Shown here piece after piece: positions 44,934-53,181 of a stretch of DNA of 64,000 bases (its first letter is position 1; each line of letters begins with the position of its first letter). Below the pieces are notes generated by a model. That model ran no database searches and was not told where the DNA came from. It saw only the letters and a program-made list of their open reading frames with translations. Origin of the DNA: Paenibacillus sp. 32O-W. Lineage in GTDB: Bacteria; Bacillota; Bacilli; Paenibacillales; NBRC-103111. The DNA lies in NCBI RefSeq assembly GCF_007679495.1, contig NZ_VEGP01000007.1:62001-126000 (forward strand), in the 5' to 3' direction. Position numbers and translations under genes: made by a program.

Positions 44934-45893
44934 TCAGTATCCCTGCTCTTGGATGAGAATATCCTCGGCTCGTAGGGTCCGCAGCTCCTTTTTGGATAAC
45001 CGATTGATCTGCGGAGAGTAAAATTGCATTAATCGTACGGCCTGGTTTCTGATTGATTGCTCAATGACATTTCGGACATAGCGGGCATTGGAGAAATTGA
45101 CAAGATTTTGTTCTTTCTCTTGGACCAAGTCCGCTTTCAGCTTCTGCTCCGATGCTTCGGACAACTCATAATCCCGTTCTTTCGCCATCTGACGTGCGAT
45201 GTCCATTAATTCTTCGATTGTATAGTCGGGAAAATCAATATGTACGGGGAAGCGAGAAGGTAAGCCGGGATTCAGGGAGATGAAAGTTTCCATTTCCAGC
45301 GGGTAGCCGGCCAGGATCAGGATGAAATCATTACGGTGATCTTCCATCATTTTGACAAGGGTATCGATGGCTTCTTTGCCGAAATCCTTCTCTCCTCCTC
45401 GGGAGAGAGAATAGGCTTCGTCAATAAAGAGAACTCCTCCAAGCGATTTTTTGACCAATTCGCGGGTTTTCTGGGCGGTGTGGCCAATATATTCCCCGAC
45501 AAGATCCGCCCGATCCGCCTCCACCAGATGGCCCTTGGACAAGACCTCCATTTTCTGGAATAATTTAGCCAGTATCCGAGCTACCGTTGTCTTTCCAGTA
45601 CCGGGATTGCCGTTAAAAATCATATGGTATACCTGCTTGTTTGTCTTGAGCCCGGCATTTTCCCGCAGCTGATTGATTTTGAGGAAGGCGTAAATTTCAT
45701 AAACCAATTTTTTGACCTTATCTAAACCGATCATTTGATGAAGCTCATCCAGAACTTCTTTGCATGGATCAATTTCGAGTATTTTGCGGTCTTGATTTTC
45801 TTCCGGTTCTCTCTTGTTAAGAACGATGTTGATCTGCCCGGGATTTTTCTTAATCCGGACCTCCTTAGTGATTACTTCAGCACTTTCCGTCAT
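44934..45893 (-). CDS. Intact SpoVK-like AAA+ ATPase carried by the element
   Basis: A 319-residue full-length CbxX/CfxQ ATPase. It has Walker [10 protein letters not shown], Walker [16 protein letters not shown], sensor region FILILAGYPLEMETF, arginine-finger segment NPGLPSRF and the C-terminal lid with FSNARYVRNVIEQ. It is clearly homologous to the interrupted spoVK but diverged, especially in the first 55 residues and the C-terminus, and lies on the opposite strand. At the position of attB it reads AAAATGATGGA, two mismatches from the core. Start: GAGGTGG fits ATG 45893, not the GTG at 45905. It could substitute for SpoVK while the host gene is split, or act with it. Confidence 0.9.
   Translation of the reverse strand: MTESAEVITKEVRIKKNPGQINIVLNKREPEENQDRKILEIDPCKEVLDELHQMIGLDKVKKLVYEIYAFLKINQLRENAGLKTNKQVYHMIFNGNPGTGKTTVARILAKLFQKMEVLSKGHLVEADRADLVGEYIGHTAQKTRELVKKSLGGVLFIDEAYSLSRGGEKDFGKEAIDTLVKMMEDHRNDFILILAGYPLEMETFISLNPGLPSRFPVHIDFPDYTIEELMDIARQMAKERDYELSEASEQKLKADLVQEKEQNLVNFSNARYVRNVIEQSIRNQAVRLMQFYSPQINRLSKKELRTLRAEDILIQEQGY
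45343..45353 (-). other. Diverged attB-like sequence in the SpoVK paralogue
   Basis: On the minus strand AAAATGATGGA, preceded by TTGTC and followed by AGATC, is the exact equivalent of the attB core AAAGCGATGGA. Two central bases differ. Confidence 0.7.
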
Positions 45894-45971
45894 TAAGCTT
45901 ACCACCTCGCTTATACATTATATTAGCGAAGGGGCAAGAATATTTTAAAATGGTAAAACCGTCTCCCGGAC

Positions 45972-47075
45972 TTACTGCTGCCCCTTATTTTTCGCATTCC
46001 TCCTGAAGGAAGTGACCGCGAGCAGAACCAATGGCAGTATAATGCCGTAGGTGCCTCCGTAGGGGAGCCATATTTGTTTATTGTAGTAATCACTATGATC
46101 GTAATCCGGGTGAACGATCAGAGACAGAATCGTCAGGATCATTCCTAAGGGCAAAGTAAGCGGACGATAATCTTTCAGCTTGAAAATATGGGTGAGACCC
46201 GTAGCAGAGACATAGAACAGAATGGTCATTTTATAATAAATAGTAACAAACCAAAGGGTGGCCACAATGACCTCGACCCTCTGGAAAAAATCCCCCACGT
46301 TAATCATCTTGGCCAAAGAGTAGCTGGGATACACTTGCATTTCGGTCATTTGTGCCCCTAGTACGGCTATGGCCAGAAAGATCATAAGGATAAGCACGGC
46401 TCCGCCAATAGCAGCCCCAATGACGAAAGCGCGGTTTGCTTTGTCCGGCTTGTTCACACCGGATGGATAGAACATCAGGAACACGACGGGAGTCAAGGAG
46501 AAAATACTCATATAAAAAACAGATGCTCTTATAACCGGTTTCGGTCCTTCGGCCATAACCGGCCCCAGATTATCGAAATGGATTTGAGGGGAAAGGGCTA
46601 CCAACAGGATAAAGAAGAAAAACACCACGAACAGAAACAAGATGTCAGCGGAACGTGCAATAGTTACCAAGCCCAGTCGAACGCTGTATAGCACAAGCAA
46701 TATACATGTAATATTGACGGCCCACATGGGAGTTCCGGGCAGAATCTGAATCGTAATAAACTGTCCCATGAAATAAACCAGCTCGGCTGTGGTAACGAAG
46801 GTGAAAAAAACAAAGGTCAGGGAAATGATCTTCCCTGCCAAAGAGCCGAAGGCTTTGTCGTTCATTTCCATCAGCGTTAAGCCTTGGTTCCGTTTGCCCA
46901 CGACCGTATACAGCCAGGATAGACACAGCCCTAATCCTGTGCCAATCACAGCGGCGATCCAGGCATCCTGTCTGGCGAGTTCAGCCATACTGGAAGGGAC
47001 GATAAGAATGGCGGTGCCAATGGAAAACAGAGCGACCATGATGGCAAATTGCCGGACCGTGTATTTATCGCTCAT
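45972..47075 (-). CDS. Germinant receptor subunit B (GerAB/GerKB type)
   Basis: A 367-residue amino-acid-permease-fold membrane protein with ten hydrophobic segments. It begins MSDKYTVRQFAIMVALFSIG, continues AILIVPSSMAELARQDAWIA, and has NVGDFFQRVEVIVATLWF near residue 280, all typical of GerAB, the ligand-binding subunit of spore germinant receptors (APC superfamily). Start: GAGGTGGG is about 11 bases from ATG 47075; the frame is open to 47108. It follows the D-type and C subunit genes in a likely operon. Confidence 0.92.
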   Translation of the reverse strand: MSDKYTVRQFAIMVALFSIGTAILIVPSSMAELARQDAWIAAVIGTGLGLCLSWLYTVVGKRNQGLTLMEMNDKAFGSLAGKIISLTFVFFTFVTTAELVYFMGQFITIQILPGTPMWAVNITCILLVLYSVRLGLVTIARSADILFLFVVFFFFILLVALSPQIHFDNLGPVMAEGPKPVIRASVFYMSIFSLTPVVFLMFYPSGVNKPDKANRAFVIGAAIGGAVLILMIFLAIAVLGAQMTEMQVYPSYSLAKMINVGDFFQRVEVIVATLWFVTIYYKMTILFYVSATGLTHIFKLKDYRPLTLPLGMILTILSLIVHPDYDHSDYYNKQIWLPYGGTYGIILPLVLLAVTSFRRNAKNKGQQ

Positions 47076-47092
47076 CTGTATCTGACCCACCT

Positions 47093-47329
47093 CTATTCTA
47101 TCAGCCAAGGCTTCAATGCTTCGCTAATTGGTCTATATAGGACAATAATCCAATCCAGCGGATTAGGAATATTTACTTTCATGACATAAGCGGCCGTCAA
47201 ACCTGTGGCCATAAGGAGCAGAAGCCAGAAGAAAATTTCTTCTCTCGCCAGTCGATGCTTTCTCAGATAAGGTATTTCCTTGATCGCGATTAGAACTCCG
47301 ATCAGAATAATTCCAATACTCTTCCACAT
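47093..47329 (-). CDS. Small two-helix membrane protein, germinant-receptor D-subunit type
   Basis: A 78-residue protein with two predicted membrane helices (about residues 3-19 and 32-52) and the ending NPLDWIIVLYRPISEALKPW. Small two-helix D subunits accompany GerA-type operons and modulate germination (known for GerKD). It lies 6 bases after the C subunit gene and 17 before the B subunit gene. A related protein is encoded at 52929-53153 beside a second B subunit, which supports the assignment. Confidence 0.78.
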   Translation of the reverse strand: MWKSIGIILIGVLIAIKEIPYLRKHRLAREEIFFWLLLLMATGLTAAYVMKVNIPNPLDWIIVLYRPISEALKPWLIE

Positions 47330-47335
47330 CCAAAC

Positions 47336-48535
47336 CTACTCCTTAGCTGTCTTCATAAACGGGTTCCCGATCGTTCCGGAATGCCTCAATTTGATTTTCG
47401 CATCGACTTGAATCGGCATTTTCCTGAAGGCTTTATTCCAGTCTTTTTTATTTTTTTTCCAGTAGGCCGGGTTGGAACGGTGAACCTCTTCTCCGAAGCC
47501 GAACACATCCGAGCCTAGTTTTTGTCCGGCACGAATGGAGGTCAGGATTTTCTTCTCCAAACTTTCCTTATATAACTGTTCCAATTGATGGAGAACGACT
47601 CTCTTGGTCAGATCGATGGAACAGCTAGCCTCGGCGATGCTGCCTTCAATGTTAATCTTTACTTGTGCCTCCGGCTGCCCGTCCTTAAGCTTCGTTATCA
47701 TTTTGCTGTCGGCCCTACCGACTTCAATCGTTATCTCTCCCTGCCCCTCCGGACAAGGTATGATGGCCACAGTGCTTTTTACTTTTTTGCGAAGGTAGGT
47801 TACCCCCTTGCTGTTATCCTGATCAAACCAGCCGATGAGCCTGTCATCCTTAAAAATGGCGAGACCGGCGTACCGGAGGACGGCTTCCGGAGTGATCTCC
47901 TTAACATTTTGCTGGGTTTCGCCTATTCGCTGATCTCCTATCAATTCCAACGCCGTTAAGACTGGCTCGCGTCCATCGCTAATCAGGTCGTTGATCAGGT
48001 CGTGCATGGCAATTCCAACAGCAGGGGCCCAGTATCTCTGCGCGGTTTCCAATGAAGACAGCAGCCGGTTCGCCGGTATTTTCTCCAAGGGGGTAACGAT
48101 TTTAAGCATATTTTCCGCCTTGGTGTTTTTGGCTACGACAATATAGAAATCCGTTCGGAATTCATGATCTCTGGAGAAAACATCCATTACTTTATTAAGC
48201 CCTTCCTTGGCAATTTCGTCGCTCAGAATAATCATGCGAAGGTGAGCCCCGTACAATCGCCGCGGGGATGTCAACGTCATTTTCCGATAAGTCTCCATCA
48301 GAGTCTTGCCTGTGGCCGAATAAGTAGTGACGGGAGAGCGAACGCCTCCCGCCCCTTTTTTCGCCACTTCGGACGGTTCGACGACCTGTGCCGTCAATTT
48401 GTATAATTCTCCTGCCTTGTCAATGCCCACGGCGACCTGAATCGCCAGGTCGTTCAGTTCCCTGCGGCTCCAGCAGCTGGTCAGAAGGATTGTAAGGAGT
48501 ACCCATACAAGTGCAACACTCAAGCGGCGTTTCAT
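47336..48535 (-). CDS. Germinant receptor subunit C lipoprotein (GerAC type)
   Basis: A 399-residue lipoprotein with lipobox LLTSC (Cys21) and the family start CWSRRELNDLAIQVAVGIDK. The three-domain body includes KTLMETYRKMTLTSPRRLYG and AHLRMIILSDEIAKEG. The end reads WNKAFRKMPIQVDAKIKLRH, followed by GTIGNP. The C subunit sits on the outer face of the spore inner membrane. Start ATG 48535 is chosen because it gives a normal signal peptide, with GGTGAG before it. It is the first of the C-D-B group; the A subunit lies 2.5 kb further upstream, separated by two unrelated genes. Confidence 0.93.
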   Translation of the reverse strand: MKRRLSVALVWVLLTILLTSCWSRRELNDLAIQVAVGIDKAGELYKLTAQVVEPSEVAKKGAGGVRSPVTTYSATGKTLMETYRKMTLTSPRRLYGAHLRMIILSDEIAKEGLNKVMDVFSRDHEFRTDFYIVVAKNTKAENMLKIVTPLEKIPANRLLSSLETAQRYWAPAVGIAMHDLINDLISDGREPVLTALELIGDQRIGETQQNVKEITPEAVLRYAGLAIFKDDRLIGWFDQDNSKGVTYLRKKVKSTVAIIPCPEGQGEITIEVGRADSKMITKLKDGQPEAQVKINIEGSIAEASCSIDLTKRVVLHQLEQLYKESLEKKILTSIRAGQKLGSDVFGFGEEVHRSNPAYWKKNKKDWNKAFRKMPIQVDAKIKLRHSGTIGNPFMKTAKE

Positions 48536-48595
48536 TAGGCTCACCATTCTTCTGTCATTGGTTATAAGTAACATTATTAACTCGGGGCGATCAAT

Positions 48596-49333
48596 TTAAA
48601 CGAACACTGCCGGGTATGTGTGCAAAGCGGAAAAACGGGCGTTCACCCCTCTGGAATAGTGCAATAATACAGGCTCGTCCGGTTTGTGGATTCCCAAGGC
48701 ATCCGTCAATGTGTTCGCCAATTGGGCCAATTCAACGGATTGCAGCGGCCAAGGAGGGTGGAAGACTTGACCGCAGTAGATTTTCACGTACGGCTTCGCA
48801 ATGCAATAAAACCGGTATCGTTCCGTCAGCCAGTGCTCCAAAGTGCCTTTCTCCGCTTGATAAGGCGCGGACAAAGGACGGTAATGGGCCGCAAAAGAAG
48901 GGGACTCCGATGTCACTCTCCGGCTTGAAAGCTTCAAAAATCCGTCTTTGTGCTTAAGCTGCATTTTGGCCCGGTAGTATGGAAGCTTGTACCACCATTT
49001 GGCGATGTTCAGCACAATGGGATCGGAGGCGTCCAGAGTAATGAAATACACTCCCGGCCCCTGTTGGTGGGAGACATAGGTACGTACATTCACTTCCGGG
49101 AAAGAGAAGGGGTAAGGAACGGGGCAGCCCCTTAACCGAATTCCCGTCATGCGGAAGGCGACAACCCCAAGCCAGGCCTGCCCTTTGAACGTATCTATCG
49201 TTAAAGGCCGGGGGACCCTCTCTCTTATAGAGGAAACCGGAACCGGCCAGTGAAGGAACAGCACATGCTGCCAGCTCTGTTTCATGATCCAGGCGTCCTC
49301 GTCTTGTGCCGGAGGGAAATGGCTATGGCTCAT
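48596..49333 (-). CDS. YqjF-like DUF2071 family protein
   Basis: A 245-residue protein with the DUF2071 pattern: QSWQHVLFLHWPVPVSSIRE, TFKGQAWLGVVAFRMTGIRL, PEVNVRTYV and GVYFITLDASDPIVLNIAKW. The fold is related to acetoacetate decarboxylase; the biochemical role is unknown. Start ATG 49333 follows GAGGGGG. It begins 20 bases after the YerD homologue ends and is followed by the C subunit gene after 60 bases, so it is co-transcribed with germination genes. Confidence 0.85.
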   Translation of the reverse strand: MSHSHFPPAQDEDAWIMKQSWQHVLFLHWPVPVSSIRERVPRPLTIDTFKGQAWLGVVAFRMTGIRLRGCPVPYPFSFPEVNVRTYVSHQQGPGVYFITLDASDPIVLNIAKWWYKLPYYRAKMQLKHKDGFLKLSSRRVTSESPSFAAHYRPLSAPYQAEKGTLEHWLTERYRFYCIAKPYVKIYCGQVFHPPWPLQSVELAQLANTLTDALGIHKPDEPVLLHYSRGVNARFSALHTYPAVFV

Positions 49334-49353
49334 GCGGCGTTCCCCCTCGTTCA

Positions 49354-50880
49354 TTATTTTTTCTTGAAATAGTCAAACCAGTTTTTCCCTTTCTGCGGGT
49401 AGGTCGGAGAAGTCGGCTTCTGCGGCACTGCCTGGGTGTCCCCTGCAGGCTCCATCGGGTCTGGACCTCCGAGCGGGTCGTAAGCTTGCGTGGCCAAGGG
49501 AATGCCGGTCACCTTGCTTGTCCATTCGTCCAACGAGGCCAGATCTTCTGCCTGCACCTGCTGCAGACTGGTTTTCCCGAGGGCGCGGATGCCCAGCTTC
49601 ATTTCCTCGACGAAGGAAGTGAAGAAGTTCTCCAAATGACGGGCGGCCAGATTTTCATCGAACTGCTCGGCCATCTCCCCCGGATAAAAGGTAAGCTGCG
49701 TAGGCGGCTCCCACGGAATCGCTTTGGTCACTTGCTCGTGCGTCATGGCCCACAGCAGGGCGGTGCCCATGTATACTCCGTCTGCTCCCAGCGCAAGAGC
49801 CTTCAGGCATTCCCCCGGATTGGAAAACCCGCCGCCGACCAACAGACTGATTTGATCCTTGACTCCGCGTTGATTCAAATAACGGACGGCACGGCATAAG
49901 GCAAAGAGGGTGGGGAGGCCGAAATCATCCTCGAGAATCGGCGGACCGCCTTTCGTTCCGGCCTGGCTTCCGTCTAAGCTGATGAAATCTACGTTCGCCC
50001 GGATAGCTACCTCCAGATCCGCCTCCAGCTTCGCACTGGCGCAGAGCTTCACGCCTATAGGCACTCCGCCGGTCACCGAACGCAGCCTTTCAACCAAAGG
50101 GATCAGGTCGTCCGGCTGGTTAATTTCCTGGTGACGGGAAGGAATAACGACGATTTCTCCGTCCTTCACGTTCATGACCTGACGCGCTTTGCCGGGCATA
50201 AATTCAGGCGGAATAATGCTCGCGGCTGTTGCGGTAGCTCCCTGGCCGATATGAATTTCTATAGCATCCGCTTGATTGAGAATGGAAGGCTGCTTCGACC
50301 AGTGGCCGGAGTTGTACTGCAAGATGAGAAATTTGGCAAGATTTCGTTCCTCGGGCAGAAAACCGCCTTCCCCCGTGTTGGTCGCCGTTCCGACGGCGGC
50401 TGTTCCTCGGGCCATTGCGATTTTGACCTTCTCGCTCACTCCTATTCCATACCCCATGGCTCCGGCCATAATAGGAATTTGCAGCGTCATGGGCTTCTTG
50501 GCCTTCGGACCGATGGTCACCTCAAGGTCCACATTCTCATCCTCGTGGACAGGGAGTACGGCTAACTGAGCCGGTGTAAAAATCAGCCCGTCGAAGCTCA
50601 GATGCTTGCGTGGACTGCCGAATGGCCTCTCAATAATGGCGCCGGAAGCCGCCCGGAGGCTGTTCTCCATCACCTTGATCGGATTTGTGCGGGTTAAGGC
50701 GGTAACCATCTCCCAAATATTAACCGGATATCGTTCAGACATCAGTTTTTTCATGAACATAGCGAACAGCCGTTGTGTAATCGGTTTGAAGAAGATGACC
50801 ACCATGCCTATAACAAGCAGGAAGGCCAGCAGGGTGCCCGCTATAGAAACCAGGAATGACCCTATCAACGATGTTTGCAT
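49354..50880 (-). CDS. FMN-binding glutamate-synthase-family protein (YerD-like)
   Basis: A 508-residue protein with an N-terminal membrane helix (about residues 10-32) and a glutamate-synthase FMN domain: PIMAGAMGYGIGVSEKVKIA, AVGTATNTGEGG, AIEIHIGQGAT, DFISLDGSQAGTKGG and GADGVYMGTALLWAM. The Cys triad that holds the 3Fe-4S cluster in classical GltS (CHxxxCPxGVATQ) is absent, and a Met/Thr/Pro stretch takes its place. There is no amidotransferase domain. It may act as a membrane-tied oxidoreductase of unknown substrate. Placement inside a germination gene series suggests, but does not show, a spore role. Confidence 0.87.
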   Translation of the reverse strand: MQTSLIGSFLVSIAGTLLAFLLVIGMVVIFFKPITQRLFAMFMKKLMSERYPVNIWEMVTALTRTNPIKVMENSLRAASGAIIERPFGSPRKHLSFDGLIFTPAQLAVLPVHEDENVDLEVTIGPKAKKPMTLQIPIMAGAMGYGIGVSEKVKIAMARGTAAVGTATNTGEGGFLPEERNLAKFLILQYNSGHWSKQPSILNQADAIEIHIGQGATATAASIIPPEFMPGKARQVMNVKDGEIVVIPSRHQEINQPDDLIPLVERLRSVTGGVPIGVKLCASAKLEADLEVAIRANVDFISLDGSQAGTKGGPPILEDDFGLPTLFALCRAVRYLNQRGVKDQISLLVGGGFSNPGECLKALALGADGVYMGTALLWAMTHEQVTKAIPWEPPTQLTFYPGEMAEQFDENLAARHLENFFTSFVEEMKLGIRALGKTSLQQVQAEDLASLDEWTSKVTGIPLATQAYDPLGGPDPMEPAGDTQAVPQKPTSPTYPQKGKNWFDYFKKK

Positions 50881-51087
50881 AAGGCATCTCCTTCTGTACG
50901 GTCATCGGAAGTTTAACCTCAGGATATCAGGGGGCGGGGGGCTTCTTGAACCATCCAAGCTTCCTTCCCGGAACCCGCATTTTTAATAATGGTCGTCCAC
51001 CGGATTTACGGACCCAGATGCGACGTGTGGCTTTCCCTTGGGGATTTTATAGGTCCCGTTAGGAGCTTTTTTTGCATTGAATTCTCA

Positions 51088-52617
51088 TCATTGTTCGTCC
51101 TTCTGCTTCTGTGTAAGAGCTTCGCTTCCGGTTCCGGAGCGCCCGCCGCCGCTCTGTCCGCTATCTCTGGTGCGGACGGTATTCTGCTTAACTATAATAT
51201 CCGGCCGGGTATACATCTTCCACCAAGGCATGCGGATGACATTGTCCTTCTGGTCGGAAACGCGAAAAGGAGCGAACGGGGTCATATACGGAACGCCGAA
51301 CGATTGCAGGTGACACAAGTGAAGAACGAGAGCAATCGTTCCAAGAAAAATTCCATAGAACCCAAAGGAAGCTGCAAGCCCCATGAACCCGAAGCGCAGA
51401 ATACGCGCCGAAATTCCTATATCGAAGCTTGGAAAGATAAAGCCGGCAATGGCGGTGATGGATACGACGATAACCATCGCGGGAGAAACCAGGCCCGCCT
51501 CAACCGCTGCTTGTCCCAATACGAGAGCTCCGACAATGGAAATGGCCGTGCCTATCGCTCTGGGCATTCGTATACTTGCCTCACGCAGCAGCTCGAAGGT
51601 GATTTCCATGATCAACGCCTCAATAAAGGCCGGGAACGGAATGGCCTCTCTCTGGGCAGCCAGGCTGATCAGCAAGTCCGTCGGCAGCATCTCCTGGTGA
51701 AAGGTGGTGACGGCGATATAAATAGAGGGACCGAACAAGGAAATGAAAAAAGCAGCATATCGAATCAGCCGCAGCAGACCGAAATCCGAACGGTGATAAT
51801 AATCCTCTGCCGACTGAAGGAACTGGGTGAACAAAGCTGGCACCAACAGCACGAAAGGCGTACCGTCAACGAGGATAGCAATCCGTCCTTCTAGCAGAGA
51901 GGCCGCCACGACATCGGGCCGTTCCGAATTGATAATCGTCGGGAAGACGGTAAAGGTTTTATCCTGGATAAACTCTTCTACATAGTTGCTTTCCAAGATA
52001 CCATCTATATCAATTTGCTGCAGGCGTGTACGAACCTCTTCCAATGTCGTCTCATTGACCAGACCGTTCAAGTACATGATCGCCACTTTGGTCTTCGTTA
52101 TGCGCCCTACCGGGTTCATTTCCAACCATAAGTTCGGGTCTCTAATTTTGCGGCGAATCAACGTAATGTTCGTCTGCAGAGCCTCGGTAAATCCTTCTTG
52201 CGGCCCCCGCACCACGGTTTGTGAGGTAGGCTCCGTTATATTCCGGTGTTCGAAACCGACCGTATCTACAGAAAAGGCCTGAGCTTGCTGATCGATCAAG
52301 ATAACCGTCTCGCCACAGAGGATAGCATGATGAACGGTCTCCCAATCGGTCAAGCTGCGATAATCTCCTACTGTAATTCGCATAAGCCTGACCGCCTCGG
52401 AGGAATCTCTCCACTGGTCGTGAGCGGCCTGAGATGCAAGTGACTCTATTAGGCGATAGACGGAGGTCCGGTCGGCCATTCCGTCTATGTATATGAAGGC
52501 TGCCCGGATGCCCGGGGGCGGACCGAGGGTAAGCTCCCGGAATATCAGGTCGTCGCTGTTTCCAAAAGCCTCTCTAAGCAAGTTCAGATTGTCCTGAAGG
52601 ACAAGATTTAATCTCAT
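51088..52617 (-). CDS. Germinant receptor subunit A (GerAA type)
   Basis: A 509-residue membrane protein. A soluble N-terminal region (residues 1-280) includes KVAIMYLNGLVNETTLEEVR, SNYVEEFIQDKTFTVFPTI and TERPDV-type SERPDVVAASLLEGRIAILV with GTPFVLLVP. Four to five membrane helices follow, with PFPAFIEALIMEITFELLRE and SIVGALVLGQAAVEAGLVSP, and a basic hydrophilic tail. These are the GerAA family hallmarks. The start is ATG 52617. It is the first gene of the minus-strand series; its usual C and B partners lie after the YerD and YqjF genes. Confidence 0.94.
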   Translation of the reverse strand: MRLNLVLQDNLNLLREAFGNSDDLIFRELTLGPPPGIRAAFIYIDGMADRTSVYRLIESLASQAAHDQWRDSSEAVRLMRITVGDYRSLTDWETVHHAILCGETVILIDQQAQAFSVDTVGFEHRNITEPTSQTVVRGPQEGFTEALQTNITLIRRKIRDPNLWLEMNPVGRITKTKVAIMYLNGLVNETTLEEVRTRLQQIDIDGILESNYVEEFIQDKTFTVFPTIINSERPDVVAASLLEGRIAILVDGTPFVLLVPALFTQFLQSAEDYYHRSDFGLLRLIRYAAFFISLFGPSIYIAVTTFHQEMLPTDLLISLAAQREAIPFPAFIEALIMEITFELLREASIRMPRAIGTAISIVGALVLGQAAVEAGLVSPAMVIVVSITAIAGFIFPSFDIGISARILRFGFMGLAASFGFYGIFLGTIALVLHLCHLQSFGVPYMTPFAPFRVSDQKDNVIRMPWWKMYTRPDIIVKQNTVRTRDSGQSGGGRSGTGSEALTQKQKDEQ

Positions 52618-52928
52618 GGGCCTACCTCAATTAAGCGAGTTTTGCTTACATTATTGGCATATCGCAAACGACCTAAACATGGGTGATTCGTGAATAACAT
52701 GTTCTTAATATAAGGGAAGCCGGTGAATCGGCACCCTCCCGCATCCGGCCCGGAAGTGCCTGCCCCATGATTATCCCGTTTTAATTATGTCAATAATGAA
52801 TTATCAGATTAAGCGCCGCCCGACAATCAATCCATGGACCATCCGGCCAGGATAGCAGACTGTCGTTATATGGCATGGCGCGAAGTTAGTCCTGTATTTG
52901 ACAGTGTGCCGGAAGCGAGGGAGAAACA
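52618..52928. other. Divergent promoter region inside the element
   Basis: About 310 bases between the A subunit gene and the plus-strand D/B pair. I looked for sigma-G promoters on both strands and found no match I trust. No other structure was recognised. Confidence 0.45.
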
Positions 52929-53153
52929 TTGGAGTATGCCGTGGTGATCGTATTGGCCGGCGCCCTGGGAGTATGGCTGGAGGTTCCCGGATTAAGACGT
53001 AAGAAGCTCTACAGAGAGCTTCGCTTGTTTAGCATTGCCCTGTTGGCGGCGATAGCTATCGGAATCATTAAGAGCTTGCAGCTTCCGTTTCCCAACTTGA
53101 TGGAATGGATCATGATAGCTGTGAGTCCGCTTGTGGAATGGTTCGGGGGATGA
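52929..53153 (+). CDS. Small two-helix membrane protein, germinant-receptor D-subunit type (second copy)
   Basis: A 74-residue protein with two hydrophobic helices (about residues 3-20 and 32-50). The ending PNLMEWIMIAVSPLVEWFGG parallels PNPLDWIIVLYRPISEALKP in the minus-strand copy. The start is TTG, with GAGGGAGA upstream. A B subunit gene follows 28 bases downstream. The pair therefore forms a second, divergent receptor module. Confidence 0.72.
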   Translation: MEYAVVIVLAGALGVWLEVPGLRRKKLYRELRLFSIALLAAIAIGIIKSLQLPFPNLMEWIMIAVSPLVEWFGG

Positions 53154-53181
53154 CAGAATTGAAGGGCAAAGGAATGATTGC

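Noticed and set aside
44934-45893. The minus-strand ATPase as an inverted copy of the same spoVK
   Set aside because: The N-terminal and C-terminal regions are strongly diverged, and both sequences contain independent differences throughout, so it is an older paralogue rather than a recent inversion.
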